Shown here piece by piece: positions 48,934 to 56,482 of a stretch of 56,482 bases of DNA (position 1 is the stretch's first letter; every line of letters starts with the position of its first letter). Origin of the DNA: Burkholderiales bacterium PBB2 (GTDB taxonomy: Bacteria; Pseudomonadota; Gammaproteobacteria; Burkholderiales; Burkholderiaceae_C). Position numbers and translations under genes: made by a program. The notes under the pieces are model-generated. The model did no database searches. It worked only from the letters and a program-made list of their open reading frames with translations, and had not been told where the DNA came from. The DNA lies in the NCBI GenBank assembly GCA_002255955.1, contig NKIM01000006.1, positions 28,055 through 84,536 on the forward strand, written 5' to 3'.

Positions 48934-49920
48934 TCACCATGTCAAAACAATCTTGCCGATGTGCTCGCCCGATTCCATCAGCGCATGCGCTTCGGCCGCC
49001 TGGGCCGCAGGCATCTGACGGTACAGCACTGGCGAAATCTCTCGTGCGGCCAGCAAAGGCCACACACGCTCACGCAAGGCTTGGGCAACACCCGCCTTGA
49101 AGGCCAGCGAACGCGGTCGCAAGGTCGAGCCACTGATCGCCAGACGACGACGCAAGACCGCACCCGCATCAAAGCGAGCCTCAACACCACCCTGCACCGC
49201 AATGATGACCATGCGACCATCGTCGGCTAGGCATTGCACACCACGCTCGACATAGGAACCGGCCACCATGTCCAGAATGACGTCGACGCCCCGCCCCGCC
49301 GTCGCCGACTTCACTTCCGCAACGAAATCCTGTTCGCGGTAGTTGATGGCGACATCGGCACCCAGCTTCAAGCAGGCCTCGGCTTTGGCTGCCGATCCCA
49401 CCGTCACCAGCACGCGCGAACCCAGCGCCTTGGCCATCTGGATGGCGGTGACACCGATGCCACTGCTACCGCCGTGCACCAGCAGGCTCTCACCGGGCTG
49501 CAGCGCGGCACGCGCGAACACGTTCGACCAGACCGTGAAGCAGGTTTCCGGCAGACTGGCCGCCTCCGCCATGCTCCAGCCGACAGGCACCGGCAGGCAT
49601 TGGCCAATCGGCACCACGCACAACTCGGCATAGCCACCGCCCGCCACCAAGGCACAGACCGCATCACCCAGCTTGAAACCCGAGGCCGCCAGGGCCTCGG
49701 CATCACCAGCGACGATGCGCCCCGCCACCTCCAGGCCCGGCAGATCGCTGGCACCCGCTGGCGGCGGATAGGCGCCCTTGCGCTGCAAAACATCGGGGCG
49801 GTTGATGCCATAGGCCTCCACCGCGATCAAGCATTCCCCGATCCCGGCGACAGGATCAGGGCGCTCGATCAGTTGCAACACCTCGGGCCCACCGGGGCGG
49901 GTGATGGCGATCGCCTTCAT
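48934..49920 (-). CDS. NAD(P)H-quinone oxidoreductase, zinc-free QOR/PIG3 family
   Basis: A 328-residue enzyme of the medium-chain dehydrogenase superfamily. The N-terminal GroES-like domain has [18 protein letters not shown], and the Rossmann nucleotide motif is [20 protein letters not shown] near residue 150. The catalytic-zinc ligands of alcohol dehydrogenases are absent, as in quinone oxidoreductases of the PIG3/TP53I3 group. The start ATG lies 9 bases after the pnp stop, so it is co-transcribed. The true electron acceptor is unknown. Confidence 0.88.
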   Translation of the reverse strand: MKAIAITRPGGPEVLQLIERPDPVAGIGECLIAVEAYGINRPDVLQRKGAYPPPAGASDLPGLEVAGRIVAGDAEALAASGFKLGDAVCALVAGGGYAELCVVPIGQCLPVPVGWSMAEAASLPETCFTVWSNVFARAALQPGESLLVHGGSSGIGVTAIQMAKALGSRVLVTVGSAAKAEACLKLGADVAINYREQDFVAEVKSATAGRGVDVILDMVAGSYVERGVQCLADDGRMVIIAVQGGVEARFDAGAVLRRRLAISGSTLRPRSLAFKAGVAQALRERVWPLLAAREISPVLYRQMPAAQAAEAHALMESGEHIGKIVLTW

Positions 49921-49929
49921 GGACAGGTC

Positions 49930-52059
49930 TTACTCAGCGTCAGCCGGCGCTTGAGCGGGCGCTGCGTCGCGCTCGATCAGGGCCTTCATGGACAGCTTGA
50001 TGCGACCCTTTTCGTCGGTTTCCATGACCTTGACCTTGACGATCTGACCTTCCTTCAGGAAGTCGGTCACCTTCTCGACGCGCTGGTGGGCGATCTGACT
50101 GATGTGCAGCAGACCATCCTTGCCAGGCAGCAGGTTCACCAGAGCACCGAAGTCCAGGATCTTGGTGATCGGGCCTTCGTAGACCTTGCCGATTTCAACC
50201 TCAGCAGTGATCTCCTCGATGCGCTTCTTGGCGTATTCGGCCTTCTCGGCGTCGGTCGAGGCGATGGTGATGGTGCCGTCTTCGCCGATATCGATGGTGG
50301 TGCCGGTTTCTTCGGTCAGCGCACGGATGGTGGCGCCGCCCTTGCCGATCACGTCACGGATCTTTTCCGGGTTGATCTTCATGGTGTACAGGCGCGGTGC
50401 GAACTGCGACACCTCGGTGTTGGCCGTGCCCATGGCTTCGACCATCTTGCCCAGGATGTGCAGGCGGGCTTCCTTGGCTTGCGCCAGGGCGACCTGCATG
50501 ATTTCCTTGGTGATGCCCTGGATCTTGATGTCCATCTGCAGGGCGGTGATGCCACCGGTGGTACCGGCCACCTTGAAGTCCATATCACCCAGGTGATCTT
50601 CGTCACCCAGGATGTCGGTCAGCACGGCGAAGCGGTTGCCGTCCTTGATCAAGCCCATGGCGATGCCGGCCACATGGGCCTTCATCGGCACGCCTGCGTC
50701 CATCAGAGCCAGGCAGCCACCGCAGACCGAAGCCATCGACGAGGAGCCATTGCTTTCCGTGATTTCCGACACCACACGCATGGTGTAGGGGAAGTCTTCC
50801 TTGCTCGGCAAAGCGGCGATCAGAGCGCGCTTGGCCAGGCGACCGTGGCCGATTTCGCGGCGCTTCGGGCTGCCCACGCGGCCAGTTTCGCCGGTGGCGA
50901 ACGGAGGCATGTTGTAGTGCAGCATGAAGCGGTCTTCGAACTCACCGGCCAGGGCATCGATGCGCTGGGCGTCACGATCGGTACCGAGCGTTGCCACCAC
51001 CAGAGCCTGGGTTTCACCGCGGGTGAACAGGGCCGAACCGTGGGTGCGCGGCAGGATGCTGTTGCTGATCTCGATCGGGCGCACGGTGCGGGTGTCGCGG
51101 CCATCGATGCGGGGCTCGCCAGCCAGGATCTGGCCACGCACGATGCGGGCTTCGATCTCGAACAGCAGGCTTTCCACTTCGACCTTGTCGAACGCCACGC
51201 CTTCGTCGGTCAGCGCCTTGAACACGTTCGCCGTCACTGCACGGCAAGCCTGGGTGCGGGCTTGCTTGTTGCGGATCTGGTAGGCGGCGGCCAGGGCTTC
51301 GTCGGCCAGGGCGCCAACCTTGGCGATCAGCGGCTCGTTCTTGGCAGGAGCCTTCCAGTCCCAGGCCGGCTTGCCGGCGTCACGCACCAGCTCGTCGATG
51401 GCGGCGATGGCGATATTGCCTTGCTCGTGACCGTAGACCACGGCGCCCAGCATGATCTCTTCGCTCAGGCCGTCAGCTTCCGACTCCACCATCAGCACGG
51501 CAGCTTGGGTGCCGGCAACGACCAGGTCCATTTTGCTGTTGATCAGCTCGGTCTTGCCCGGGTTCAGGATGTATTCGCCGTTGACATAGCCCACGCGCGC
51601 AGCGCCGATCGGGCCATTGAACGGGATGCCGGACACGGCCAACGCAGCGCTGGACGCGATCAGGGCGGCGATGTCGGCCTGAACTTCGGGGTTCAGCGAC
51701 AGCACGTGCACCACGACCTGAACTTCGTTGTAGAAGCCTTCCGGGAACAGCGGACGGATCGGGCGGTCGATCAGGCGGCTGGTCAGGGTCTCCAGCTCGC
51801 TGGGACGGCCTTCACGCTTGAAGAAGCTGCCCGGGATCTTGCCGGCGGCGTAAGTCTTCTCCAGATAGTCCACGGTCAGCGGGAAGAAGTCCTGGCCGGC
51901 CTTGGCTTCGGTCTTGGCCACCACGGTGGCCAGCACCACGGTGCCTTCGATGTTCACGACAACAGCGCCGCTGGACTGACGGGCGATCTCGCCGGTTTCC
52001 ATCACGACGGTGTGGTTGCCCCACTGGAAGGTCTTGGTGACTTTATTGAACAAACTCAT
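49930..52059 (-). CDS. pnp: Polyribonucleotide nucleotidyltransferase (PNPase)
   Basis: A 709-residue 3'-5' exoribonuclease that phosphorolytically degrades RNA in the cytoplasm. Domains in order are RNase PH-like 1 (about 10-210), an alpha-helical linker, RNase PH-like 2 (about 320-540, with RRREIGHG-like [17 protein letters not shown]), a KH domain with the GKGG loop ([14 protein letters not shown]), and an S1 domain near 620-690 ([20 protein letters not shown]). Length equals the family norm. It lies 260 bases downstream of rpsO with a stable hairpin between. Confidence 0.98.
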   Translation of the reverse strand: MSLFNKVTKTFQWGNHTVVMETGEIARQSSGAVVVNIEGTVVLATVVAKTEAKAGQDFFPLTVDYLEKTYAAGKIPGSFFKREGRPSELETLTSRLIDRPIRPLFPEGFYNEVQVVVHVLSLNPEVQADIAALIASSAALAVSGIPFNGPIGAARVGYVNGEYILNPGKTELINSKMDLVVAGTQAAVLMVESEADGLSEEIMLGAVVYGHEQGNIAIAAIDELVRDAGKPAWDWKAPAKNEPLIAKVGALADEALAAAYQIRNKQARTQACRAVTANVFKALTDEGVAFDKVEVESLLFEIEARIVRGQILAGEPRIDGRDTRTVRPIEISNSILPRTHGSALFTRGETQALVVATLGTDRDAQRIDALAGEFEDRFMLHYNMPPFATGETGRVGSPKRREIGHGRLAKRALIAALPSKEDFPYTMRVVSEITESNGSSSMASVCGGCLALMDAGVPMKAHVAGIAMGLIKDGNRFAVLTDILGDEDHLGDMDFKVAGTTGGITALQMDIKIQGITKEIMQVALAQAKEARLHILGKMVEAMGTANTEVSQFAPRLYTMKINPEKIRDVIGKGGATIRALTEETGTTIDIGEDGTITIASTDAEKAEYAKKRIEEITAEVEIGKVYEGPITKILDFGALVNLLPGKDGLLHISQIAHQRVEKVTDFLKEGQIVKVKVMETDEKGRIKLSMKALIERDAAPAQAPADAE

Positions 52060-52264
52060 GGTCTCTCTCCTTGTGTGCGCTCAGGCCACACGGCCCGACA
52101 ACGCAGTCATAGCGGCTTGCGGTGCCACTTCAGAACCGAGAGTGAGACTGGGTTTGGCGGGATGCCATTCCAGAGAATCTGCAAGATCGACACGACTGTC
52201 GGCAGAGGCCTTGGAATGACACAGCAGCGCCACTTCAGCTCAACTCCATGCAATGCCAAAAGAC

Positions 52265-52304
52265 AAAGAGCCTGTACTGGACGAACAACCCAGACAGGCT
52301 CTTT
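52265..52304 (-). terminator. Hairpin between rpsO and pnp
   Basis: Arms 52265-52275 and 52294-52304 form an 11-bp perfect stem (AAAGAGCCTGT with ACAGGCTCTTT). A further 4-bp CTGG/CCAG extension lies beyond one bulged base. It starts 15 bases past the rpsO stop, and the minus-strand sequence after it is TGTCTTTTGGC. It could be a partial terminator, or a processing site in the rpsO-pnp mRNA. Confidence 0.65.
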
Positions 52305-52319
52305 GATCTCAGCGGCAAA

Positions 52320-52589
52320 TTACTTGCGCAGGCCCAGCTTCTGGATCAGCGCGGTGTACCGCGTTGCGTCCTTGGCCTTCAGGTAGGCCAGCAGGCTCTT
52401 GCGGGTATTGACCATCTTCAGCAGGCCGCGACGACCGTGGTGGTCCTTCATATTGGCCTTGAAGTGGGGGGTCAGCGCGTTGATACGGGCTGTGAGCAGG
52501 GCCACTTGGACTTCCGGCGAGCCGGTGTCGTTGGCGCTGCGGGCGTTCGATTGAACGATTTCTGCTTTGTTGATATCGGCGACTGACAT
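52320..52589 (-). CDS. rpsO: 30S ribosomal protein S15
   Basis: An 89-residue protein, the same length as in E. coli, that binds 16S rRNA in the platform of the 30S subunit. The family sequence is clear: [40 protein letters not shown] and [20 protein letters not shown], ending in KLGLRK. The ATG at 52589 ([12 protein letters not shown]) has AGGAA upstream; upstream codons of the open frame are leader sequence. In many bacteria S15 represses its own translation through structure in the 5' leader. Confidence 0.98.
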   Translation of the reverse strand: MSVADINKAEIVQSNARSANDTGSPEVQVALLTARINALTPHFKANMKDHHGRRGLLKMVNTRKSLLAYLKAKDATRYTALIQKLGLRK

Positions 52590-52622
52590 GTGCGCGTTCC
52601 TGTTGTCGGAAGCCGCCGGCGA

Positions 52623-52697
52623 CTCAAGAACAGGCTTGAGCCAGACACAGACGGTTTCCATGGTTTCACTTGCGGTCCCGGGTGAAACCGACCCGGG
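52623..52697 (-). promoter_or_regulatory. Structured 5' leader of rpsO
   Basis: Three inverted repeats lie 34-108 bases before the start codon: CTCAAG/CTTGAG (52623-52628 and 52635-52640), GGTTTCAC/GTGAAACC (52662-52669 and 52682-52689), and CCCGGGT/ACCCGGG (52677-52683 and 52691-52697). The last two overlap and cannot form together. Such a switch would suit autoregulation by S15. Confidence 0.45.
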
Positions 52698-52806
52698 CCG
52701 TGCTTCGCTGCTGCGGCCTTCAAGCCCGTGTTGCCACGGTCTTGTTGCGCCACTTCAGCGGCTTTGCCCCACCCAGATTCAAAGCCGGAAGAGACAAAAC
52801 TCTCGG

Positions 52807-52812
52807 ATTATA
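52807..52812 (-). promoter_or_regulatory. Likely -10 box of the rpsO promoter
   Basis: The minus-strand sequence is a perfect TATAAT, rare in this GC-rich DNA, about 220 bases upstream of the rpsO start. I find no good -35 hexamer at 16-18 bases (AGGTGG region), so the call rests on the -10 match and the position before a ribosomal-protein gene. It implies a leader of about 210 bases. Confidence 0.4.
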
Positions 52813-52936
52813 GCCCAGAGTTACAAGGCCACCTCAGAGCCCCAGTCGCCCGCGGCTCCAAGCTTGCGGCCAAGCGTCGACATATGGCGCCGACGTCTCG
52901 GTCAGCAAGAGGGCCGGCGGAGAATTTTTTCAGCCC

Positions 52937-52966
52937 CTTGAAAGGCAAAAACCCAGGCGCAATTGA
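52937..52966 (+). promoter_or_regulatory. Possible heat-shock (sigma-32) promoter of the Hsp20 gene
   Basis: CTTGAAA at 52937-52943 is the exact sigma-32 -35 consensus. After 14 bases comes CGCAATTGA, only a partial match to the CCCCATNT -10. The position about 140 bases before the Hsp20 start is acceptable. Confidence 0.35.
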
Positions 52967-53108
52967 GGCCACAAGGGGATGCGAGACCCAGCGCAAGACG
53001 GCTGATTCGCCCCACCCCCAAGGAGTTCGGCGCGCCGCCAGGCCCGCCGAAATGGATCGAAACCCAATACCGCCGAGCGCCGCTCGGAGCCCAGCCCAGG
53101 AGACTGCC

Positions 53109-53549
53109 ATGTTTGTGATTCCCGTCGCCCGCCATGCCGCCGAACTGTCCCGCCAACTGGAGCGCCACCGTGTCGGCGGCCAGATCGAGCGCCTGTTCAC
53201 CCAGGACCCGCAAGCCCTGGCCCTGCGCAGCCCGGCGCTCGATGTCAGCGAAAGCGCGAGCGGCTACACCGTGCTGCTGGATCTGCCGGGCGTGAGCAAG
53301 GAGGCTGTGAAGATCAGCATCGAGGGCCGCCGCGTCAGCATCGACGCCGAACAAACCCGCGACCCGGAACTGGCCGAAGGTGAAAAGCTGCTGCACCGCG
53401 AACGGGCCGCCACGCGTTTCTCGCGCAGCCTGCAGCTGCCGCAGGAGCTGAACCAGAACGAATGCAGCGCCAAGCTCGAGAACGGCGTGCTGACACTGAA
53501 GCTGAGCAAGCTGCAGGCCAGCGGCCCGACCCAGCTGATCGTCAGCTGA
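53109..53549 (+). CDS. Hsp20/alpha-crystallin small heat-shock protein
   Basis: A 146-residue ATP-independent chaperone that holds unfolded proteins. The alpha-crystallin domain spans about 47-145: ALDVSESASGYTVLLDLPGV, SKEAVKISIEGRRVSIDAEQ, and the conserved AKLENGVLTLKLSK near the C-terminus. The N-terminal arm (ARHAAELSRQLERHRVGGQIERLF) is short. AGGAG precedes the ATG. The gene stands alone between rpsO and tsaD and converges with tsaD. Confidence 0.92.
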   Translation: MFVIPVARHAAELSRQLERHRVGGQIERLFTQDPQALALRSPALDVSESASGYTVLLDLPGVSKEAVKISIEGRRVSIDAEQTRDPELAEGEKLLHRERAATRFSRSLQLPQELNQNECSAKLENGVLTLKLSKLQASGPTQLIVS

Positions 53550-53579
53550 GGCCAAGCCGGGCGTGCAGGTGCGCGGCGC

Positions 53580-54611
53580 TCAAGCCGCGCCCAGCGTCCA
53601 GCGCGGCCGAACCTCAAAGCCCGCGCCCGGCCGCAAGCTGGCCATGCCACGCTGCAAGCGCATCGCAGCGGCCATGGCGATCATGGCGCCGTTGTCGGTG
53701 CACAAGCTCAACTCCGGGTAGTGCACCCGGATCTGACGCTTGGCGCAGGCCGCATTGAGCTGCTCACGCAGATGCCGGTTGGCCCCCACGCCGCCAGCCA
53801 CCACCAGGCGCTTGAGCCCGGTCTCTTTCAAGGCCAGCAAGGATTTGCGCAGCAGCAGCTCGACGATGGCCGCCTGCGTGCTGGCGGCCAGATCGGCTTT
53901 TTGCTGCTCGGTCGGCACCTCGCCCAGGCGCTTCACCTGAGTCAGCACGGCTGTTTTCAGGCCGGCAAAGCTGAAATCGGGCTTGCCGCTCTTGAGCATG
54001 GGCCGGGGCAGATCAAATGCCGTCGGGTCGCCCTGCTCGGCCAGCTTGGCCAGATGCGGGCCGCCCGGATAGGGCAGACCCAGCAGCTTGGCGCTCTTGT
54101 CAAAGGCTTCGCCGGCGGCGTCGTCGATGGTCTCGCCCAGCATCTGGTACTGACCGACATCGTCCACCCGCATCAGCTGGGTGTGCCCGCCGGACACCAG
54201 CAAGGCCACAAAAGGAAACTCCGGCGGATCTACCGACAGGAAGGGCGAGAGCAAATGCCCCTCGAGGTGATGAACGCCCACGGTGGGCTTGTTCAGCGCC
54301 GCCGCCATGGCCACAGCCACACCGGCGCCCACCAGCAAGGCGCCGGCCAAGCCGGGGCCCTGGGTGTAGGCGATGACATCGATGTCGTTCAACGCCACGC
54401 CGGCCTGCGCCAACACCTCGCGCGTCAATGGAAGCACGCGTCGGATGTGGTCCCGCGAAGCCAGCTCTGGCACCACGCCGCCGTAGGCCTGGTGCATGCG
54501 GATCTGGCTGTGCAGGGCCTGAGCGCGCAGCTGGGGCGCGCCAGCAGCCGGCACCGAGACCAGCGCCACGCCGGTTTCGTCGCAGGACGATTCGAATCCC
54601 AGAACCAACAT
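53580..54611 (-). CDS. tsaD: tRNA N6-adenosine threonylcarbamoyltransferase
   Basis: A 343-residue enzyme that transfers the threonylcarbamoyl group to A37 of tRNAs reading ANN codons, working with TsaB, TsaC and TsaE. The N-terminus [15 protein letters not shown] and the metal-binding HHLEGH (H115 and H119) are diagnostic. The ATP site includes [12 protein letters not shown] and [14 protein letters not shown]. Its ATG lies 8 bases after the fdx stop, so it is probably co-transcribed with hscA and fdx, an unusual partner for an Isc gene. Confidence 0.97.
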   Translation of the reverse strand: MLVLGFESSCDETGVALVSVPAAGAPQLRAQALHSQIRMHQAYGGVVPELASRDHIRRVLPLTREVLAQAGVALNDIDVIAYTQGPGLAGALLVGAGVAVAMAAALNKPTVGVHHLEGHLLSPFLSVDPPEFPFVALLVSGGHTQLMRVDDVGQYQMLGETIDDAAGEAFDKSAKLLGLPYPGGPHLAKLAEQGDPTAFDLPRPMLKSGKPDFSFAGLKTAVLTQVKRLGEVPTEQQKADLAASTQAAIVELLLRKSLLALKETGLKRLVVAGGVGANRHLREQLNAACAKRQIRVHYPELSLCTDNGAMIAMAAAMRLQRGMASLRPGAGFEVRPRWTLGAA

Positions 54612-54619
54612 GGCGTTGC

Positions 54620-54958
54620 TCAGTGGCCTTCTTTGGCGTGGTTGATCGAGTACTTGGGGATCTCGATGGTGACGTCCTTCTGGCCCAGGATGGCTTGGCA
54701 GCTCAGACGCGAATCAGGCTCCAGACCCCAGGCGCGGTCCAGCATGTCCTCCTCGCCCTCCTCCATTTCGGACAGCGAGGCCATGCCTTCGCGCACGATC
54801 ACGTGGCAGGTGGTGCAGGCGCAGACCATGTCACAGGCGTGCTCGATGGCGATCTGGTTGTCCAGCAGCGCCTCGCAGATCGAGGTGCCGGCCGGCGCGT
54901 TGACCGTCTTGCCCTCGGGGCAGTACTCGGCGTGGGGAAGAATCTTGATGACAGGCAT
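54620..54958 (-). CDS. fdx: ISC system [2Fe-2S] ferredoxin
   Basis: A 112-residue adrenodoxin-like ferredoxin that supplies electrons for iron-sulfur cluster assembly. Cluster ligands are C42, C48, C51 and C87 in [12 protein letters not shown] and RLSCQ; C46 is the extra cysteine seen in Isc ferredoxins. The segment [20 protein letters not shown] is an acidic partner-binding helix. It lies 27 bases after hscA. No iscX gene follows; tsaD takes that place. Confidence 0.95.
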   Translation of the reverse strand: MPVIKILPHAEYCPEGKTVNAPAGTSICEALLDNQIAIEHACDMVCACTTCHVIVREGMASLSEMEEGEEDMLDRAWGLEPDSRLSCQAILGQKDVTIEIPKYSINHAKEGH

Positions 54959-54985
54959 GGGGCTCTCCTGGCGCGGCGCGCCGGC

Positions 54986-56482
54986 TCAGATCTGGTCGAC
55001 GCTGCGGCCGGTCAAGGCCTTGTGAATGCCGCGGTTCATGCGCGCGGCGGCAAAGGCTTCGGTGCCCTTGGCCAGGGCTTCAACGGCGGAGGTGATGGCA
55101 TCGGCATCCTCGCCATCAGCCGCCTGCGCCATCGCCTGCAACAGGACAGCAATATCGGCCTGCTCGGCCTCGGACAGCAGATCGCCGTCGGCGGCCTGGG
55201 CGGACAGCGTGGCCAGGCGCATGCGCTCGGCCTCGACACGCGCCTCGCGCAGCTTGCGTGCCGTCATGTCGGATTCGGCGCTGGCAAACCCGTCTTTGAG
55301 CATGCCGGCGATCTGGTCGTCGCTGAGGCCATAGCTGGGCTTGACCTGGATGGTGGCCTCCACGCCCGAGCCCAATTCCTTGGCTGCGACGCTGAGCAGG
55401 CCATCGGCATCGACCTGGAAGGTCACCCGGATGCGCGCAGCGCCGGCCACCATGGGCGGGATGCCGCGCAGCTCGAAGCGCGCCAACGAACGGCACTCGC
55501 TGACCAGCTCGCGCTCGCCCTGCAGCACATGCAGGGCCATGGCGGTCTGGCCGTCTTTGAAGGTGGTGAAGTCCTGCGCCTGGGCGACGGGGATGGTGGC
55601 GTTGCGCTCGATGATGCGCTCGACCAGGCCGCCCATGGTTTCCAGCCCCAGAGAAAGCGGGATCACGTCCAGCAAGAGGATGTCGCCATCGGCCGCATTG
55701 CCAGCCAGCTGGTTGGCCTGGATGGCGGCGCCCTGAGCCACCACCTCATCGGGGTTCAGATTGGTCAGCACTTCGCGGCCGAACAAGGCACCCACCGCCT
55801 CGCGCACGCAAGGCATGCGCGTGGAGCCACCCACCATGACGGTGCCCTGCACCTCGTCGGCCCGCAGCTTGGCGTCGCGCAGCACGCGCTTGACTGCGCT
55901 CAGCGTGCGGGCCAGCAGGGGCTGGGCGAGGGTTTCGAATTGGCTGCGAGACACGCGCAGCTCGAGCGCGCCTGCATCCAGCTGCGCCTGCAACACGGCG
56001 CTGTCCGCGCTGGAAAGCTGCTCCTTGGCGGCGCGCGCCGCCACCAGCACCGCACGCTTGTCGTGCGCCGAGCTCAGCTGCAGGCCACTTTGCGCCAGCG
56101 CCCAATCGGCCAGGATGCGATCGAAATCGTCACCGCCCAGCGCAGCATCGCCGCCCGTCGCAACCACCTCGAACACGCCACGACTCAGGCGCAACAAGGA
56201 GATATCAAAGGTGCCACCACCGAGGTCATAAACGGCGTAGAGACCTTCGCTGGCATTGTCGAGGCCGTAGGCAATGGCCGCGGCCGTGGGCTCGTTGATC
56301 AGGCGCAGCACATTGAGGCCGGCCAGCTGGGCCGCGTCCTTGGTCGCCTGGCGCTGCGCGTCGTCGAAATAAGCGGGCACGGTGATCACCGCACCAAACA
56401 CATCGTCGGCAAAGCTGTCCTCGGCGCGGAAGCGCAAGGTGGCCAGGATCTCGGCCGAGATCTCCACCGGCGACTTCAGGCC
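54986..56482 (-). CDS. hscA: Fe-S cluster assembly chaperone HscA, N-terminal part missing
   Basis: An Hsp70-type ATPase that works with HscB to move Fe-S clusters from IscU. The frame is open to the window edge, so roughly the first 120 residues are outside. Visible parts are [67 protein letters not shown], then the substrate-binding domain with [20 protein letters not shown] and [17 protein letters not shown]. The last motif and the shortened C-terminal lid separate HscA from DnaK. The GTG near 56467 inside the frame is not the start. Confidence 0.95.
   Translation of the reverse strand, partial: GLKSPVEISAEILATLRFRAEDSFADDVFGAVITVPAYFDDAQRQATKDAAQLAGLNVLRLINEPTAAAIAYGLDNASEGLYAVYDLGGGTFDISLLRLSRGVFEVVATGGDAALGGDDFDRILADWALAQSGLQLSSAHDKRAVLVAARAAKEQLSSADSAVLQAQLDAGALELRVSRSQFETLAQPLLARTLSAVKRVLRDAKLRADEVQGTVMVGGSTRMPCVREAVGALFGREVLTNLNPDEVVAQGAAIQANQLAGNAADGDILLLDVIPLSLGLETMGGLVERIIERNATIPVAQAQDFTTFKDGQTAMALHVLQGERELVSECRSLARFELRGIPPMVAGAARIRVTFQVDADGLLSVAAKELGSGVEATIQVKPSYGLSDDQIAGMLKDGFASAESDMTARKLREARVEAERMRLATLSAQAADGDLLSEAEQADIAVLLQAMAQAADGEDADAITSAVEALAKGTEAFAAARMNRGIHKALTGRSVDQI

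Noticed and set aside
49234-52386. A 1050-codon plus-strand open frame opposite pnp and the quinone oxidoreductase
   Set aside because: Antisense shadow of pnp; composition bias only, no SD-linked start or domain.
53571-53590. GCGCGGC/GCCGCGC stem between the Hsp20 gene and tsaD as a terminator
   Set aside because: It overlaps the tsaD coding end and has no U-tract on either side.

Overview
The window is a GC-rich, densely coded chromosomal segment from a betaproteobacterium of the order Burkholderiales. It most resembles the Roseateles/Rubrivivax/Leptothrix-like lineages. This assignment is inference from three things: the conserved order rpsO-pnp-quinone oxidoreductase-tpiA-secG-tRNA-Leu-nuoA..N-DUF2818-NUDIX-DUF1178, a PEP-CTERM protein, and the codon use. 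I see no phage, plasmid, insertion sequence, CRISPR array or defence island. The two ends cut sdaA (5' part missing) and hscA (N-terminal part missing).

Region 1-12.3 kb holds the end of L-serine dehydratase, a PEP-CTERM/nidogen-like secreted protein behind a convincing sigma-54 promoter, a family-3 solute-binding protein, an RND efflux pump with its adaptor, a chorismate synthase-MFS transporter pair, a secreted metzincin-type metalloprotease and a DinB-like protein. Region 12.4-25.9 kb holds a CBS-domain protein and an O-acetylhomoserine sulfhydrylase-type enzyme divergent from it, followed by an alpha/beta hydrolase. Next come a four-gene operon (MipA/OmpV protein, HlyD-type adaptor, FtsX-like permease, ABC ATPase) and the threonine-to-glycine pair kbl-tdh. 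Divergent from kbl is an XRE-cupin regulator, with a perfect 18-bp palindrome between them. The region ends with a YihY membrane protein, a DUF2069 protein and an FAD-linked oxidase.

Region 25.9-30.4 kb is a second RND pump with a lipoprotein adaptor. Neither RND cluster carries its own TolC-type outer-membrane factor.

Region 30.7-52.6 kb is one long minus-strand block of core genes. In transcription order these are rpsO, pnp, a QOR-family oxidoreductase, tpiA, secG, tRNA-Leu(GAG), all fourteen Complex I genes nuoA to nuoN, DUF2818, a NUDIX hydrolase and DUF1178. Two copies of a GC-rich inverted-repeat element sit in the only two long gaps inside nuo (A/B and I/J). Region 53.1-56.5 kb has a small heat-shock protein and, on the minus strand, hscA-fdx-tsaD, in which tsaD follows the Isc ferredoxin by 8 bases.

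I did not find a wholly new multi-gene system. The observations most worth following are regulatory: the sigma-54 promoter, start-site hairpin and TTG start of the PEP-CTERM gene; the 18-bp operator-like palindrome between kbl and the XRE-cupin gene; the mutually exclusive hairpins in the rpsO leader; the repeated element within nuo; and an inverted repeat whose arms contain the start codons of two divergent genes.
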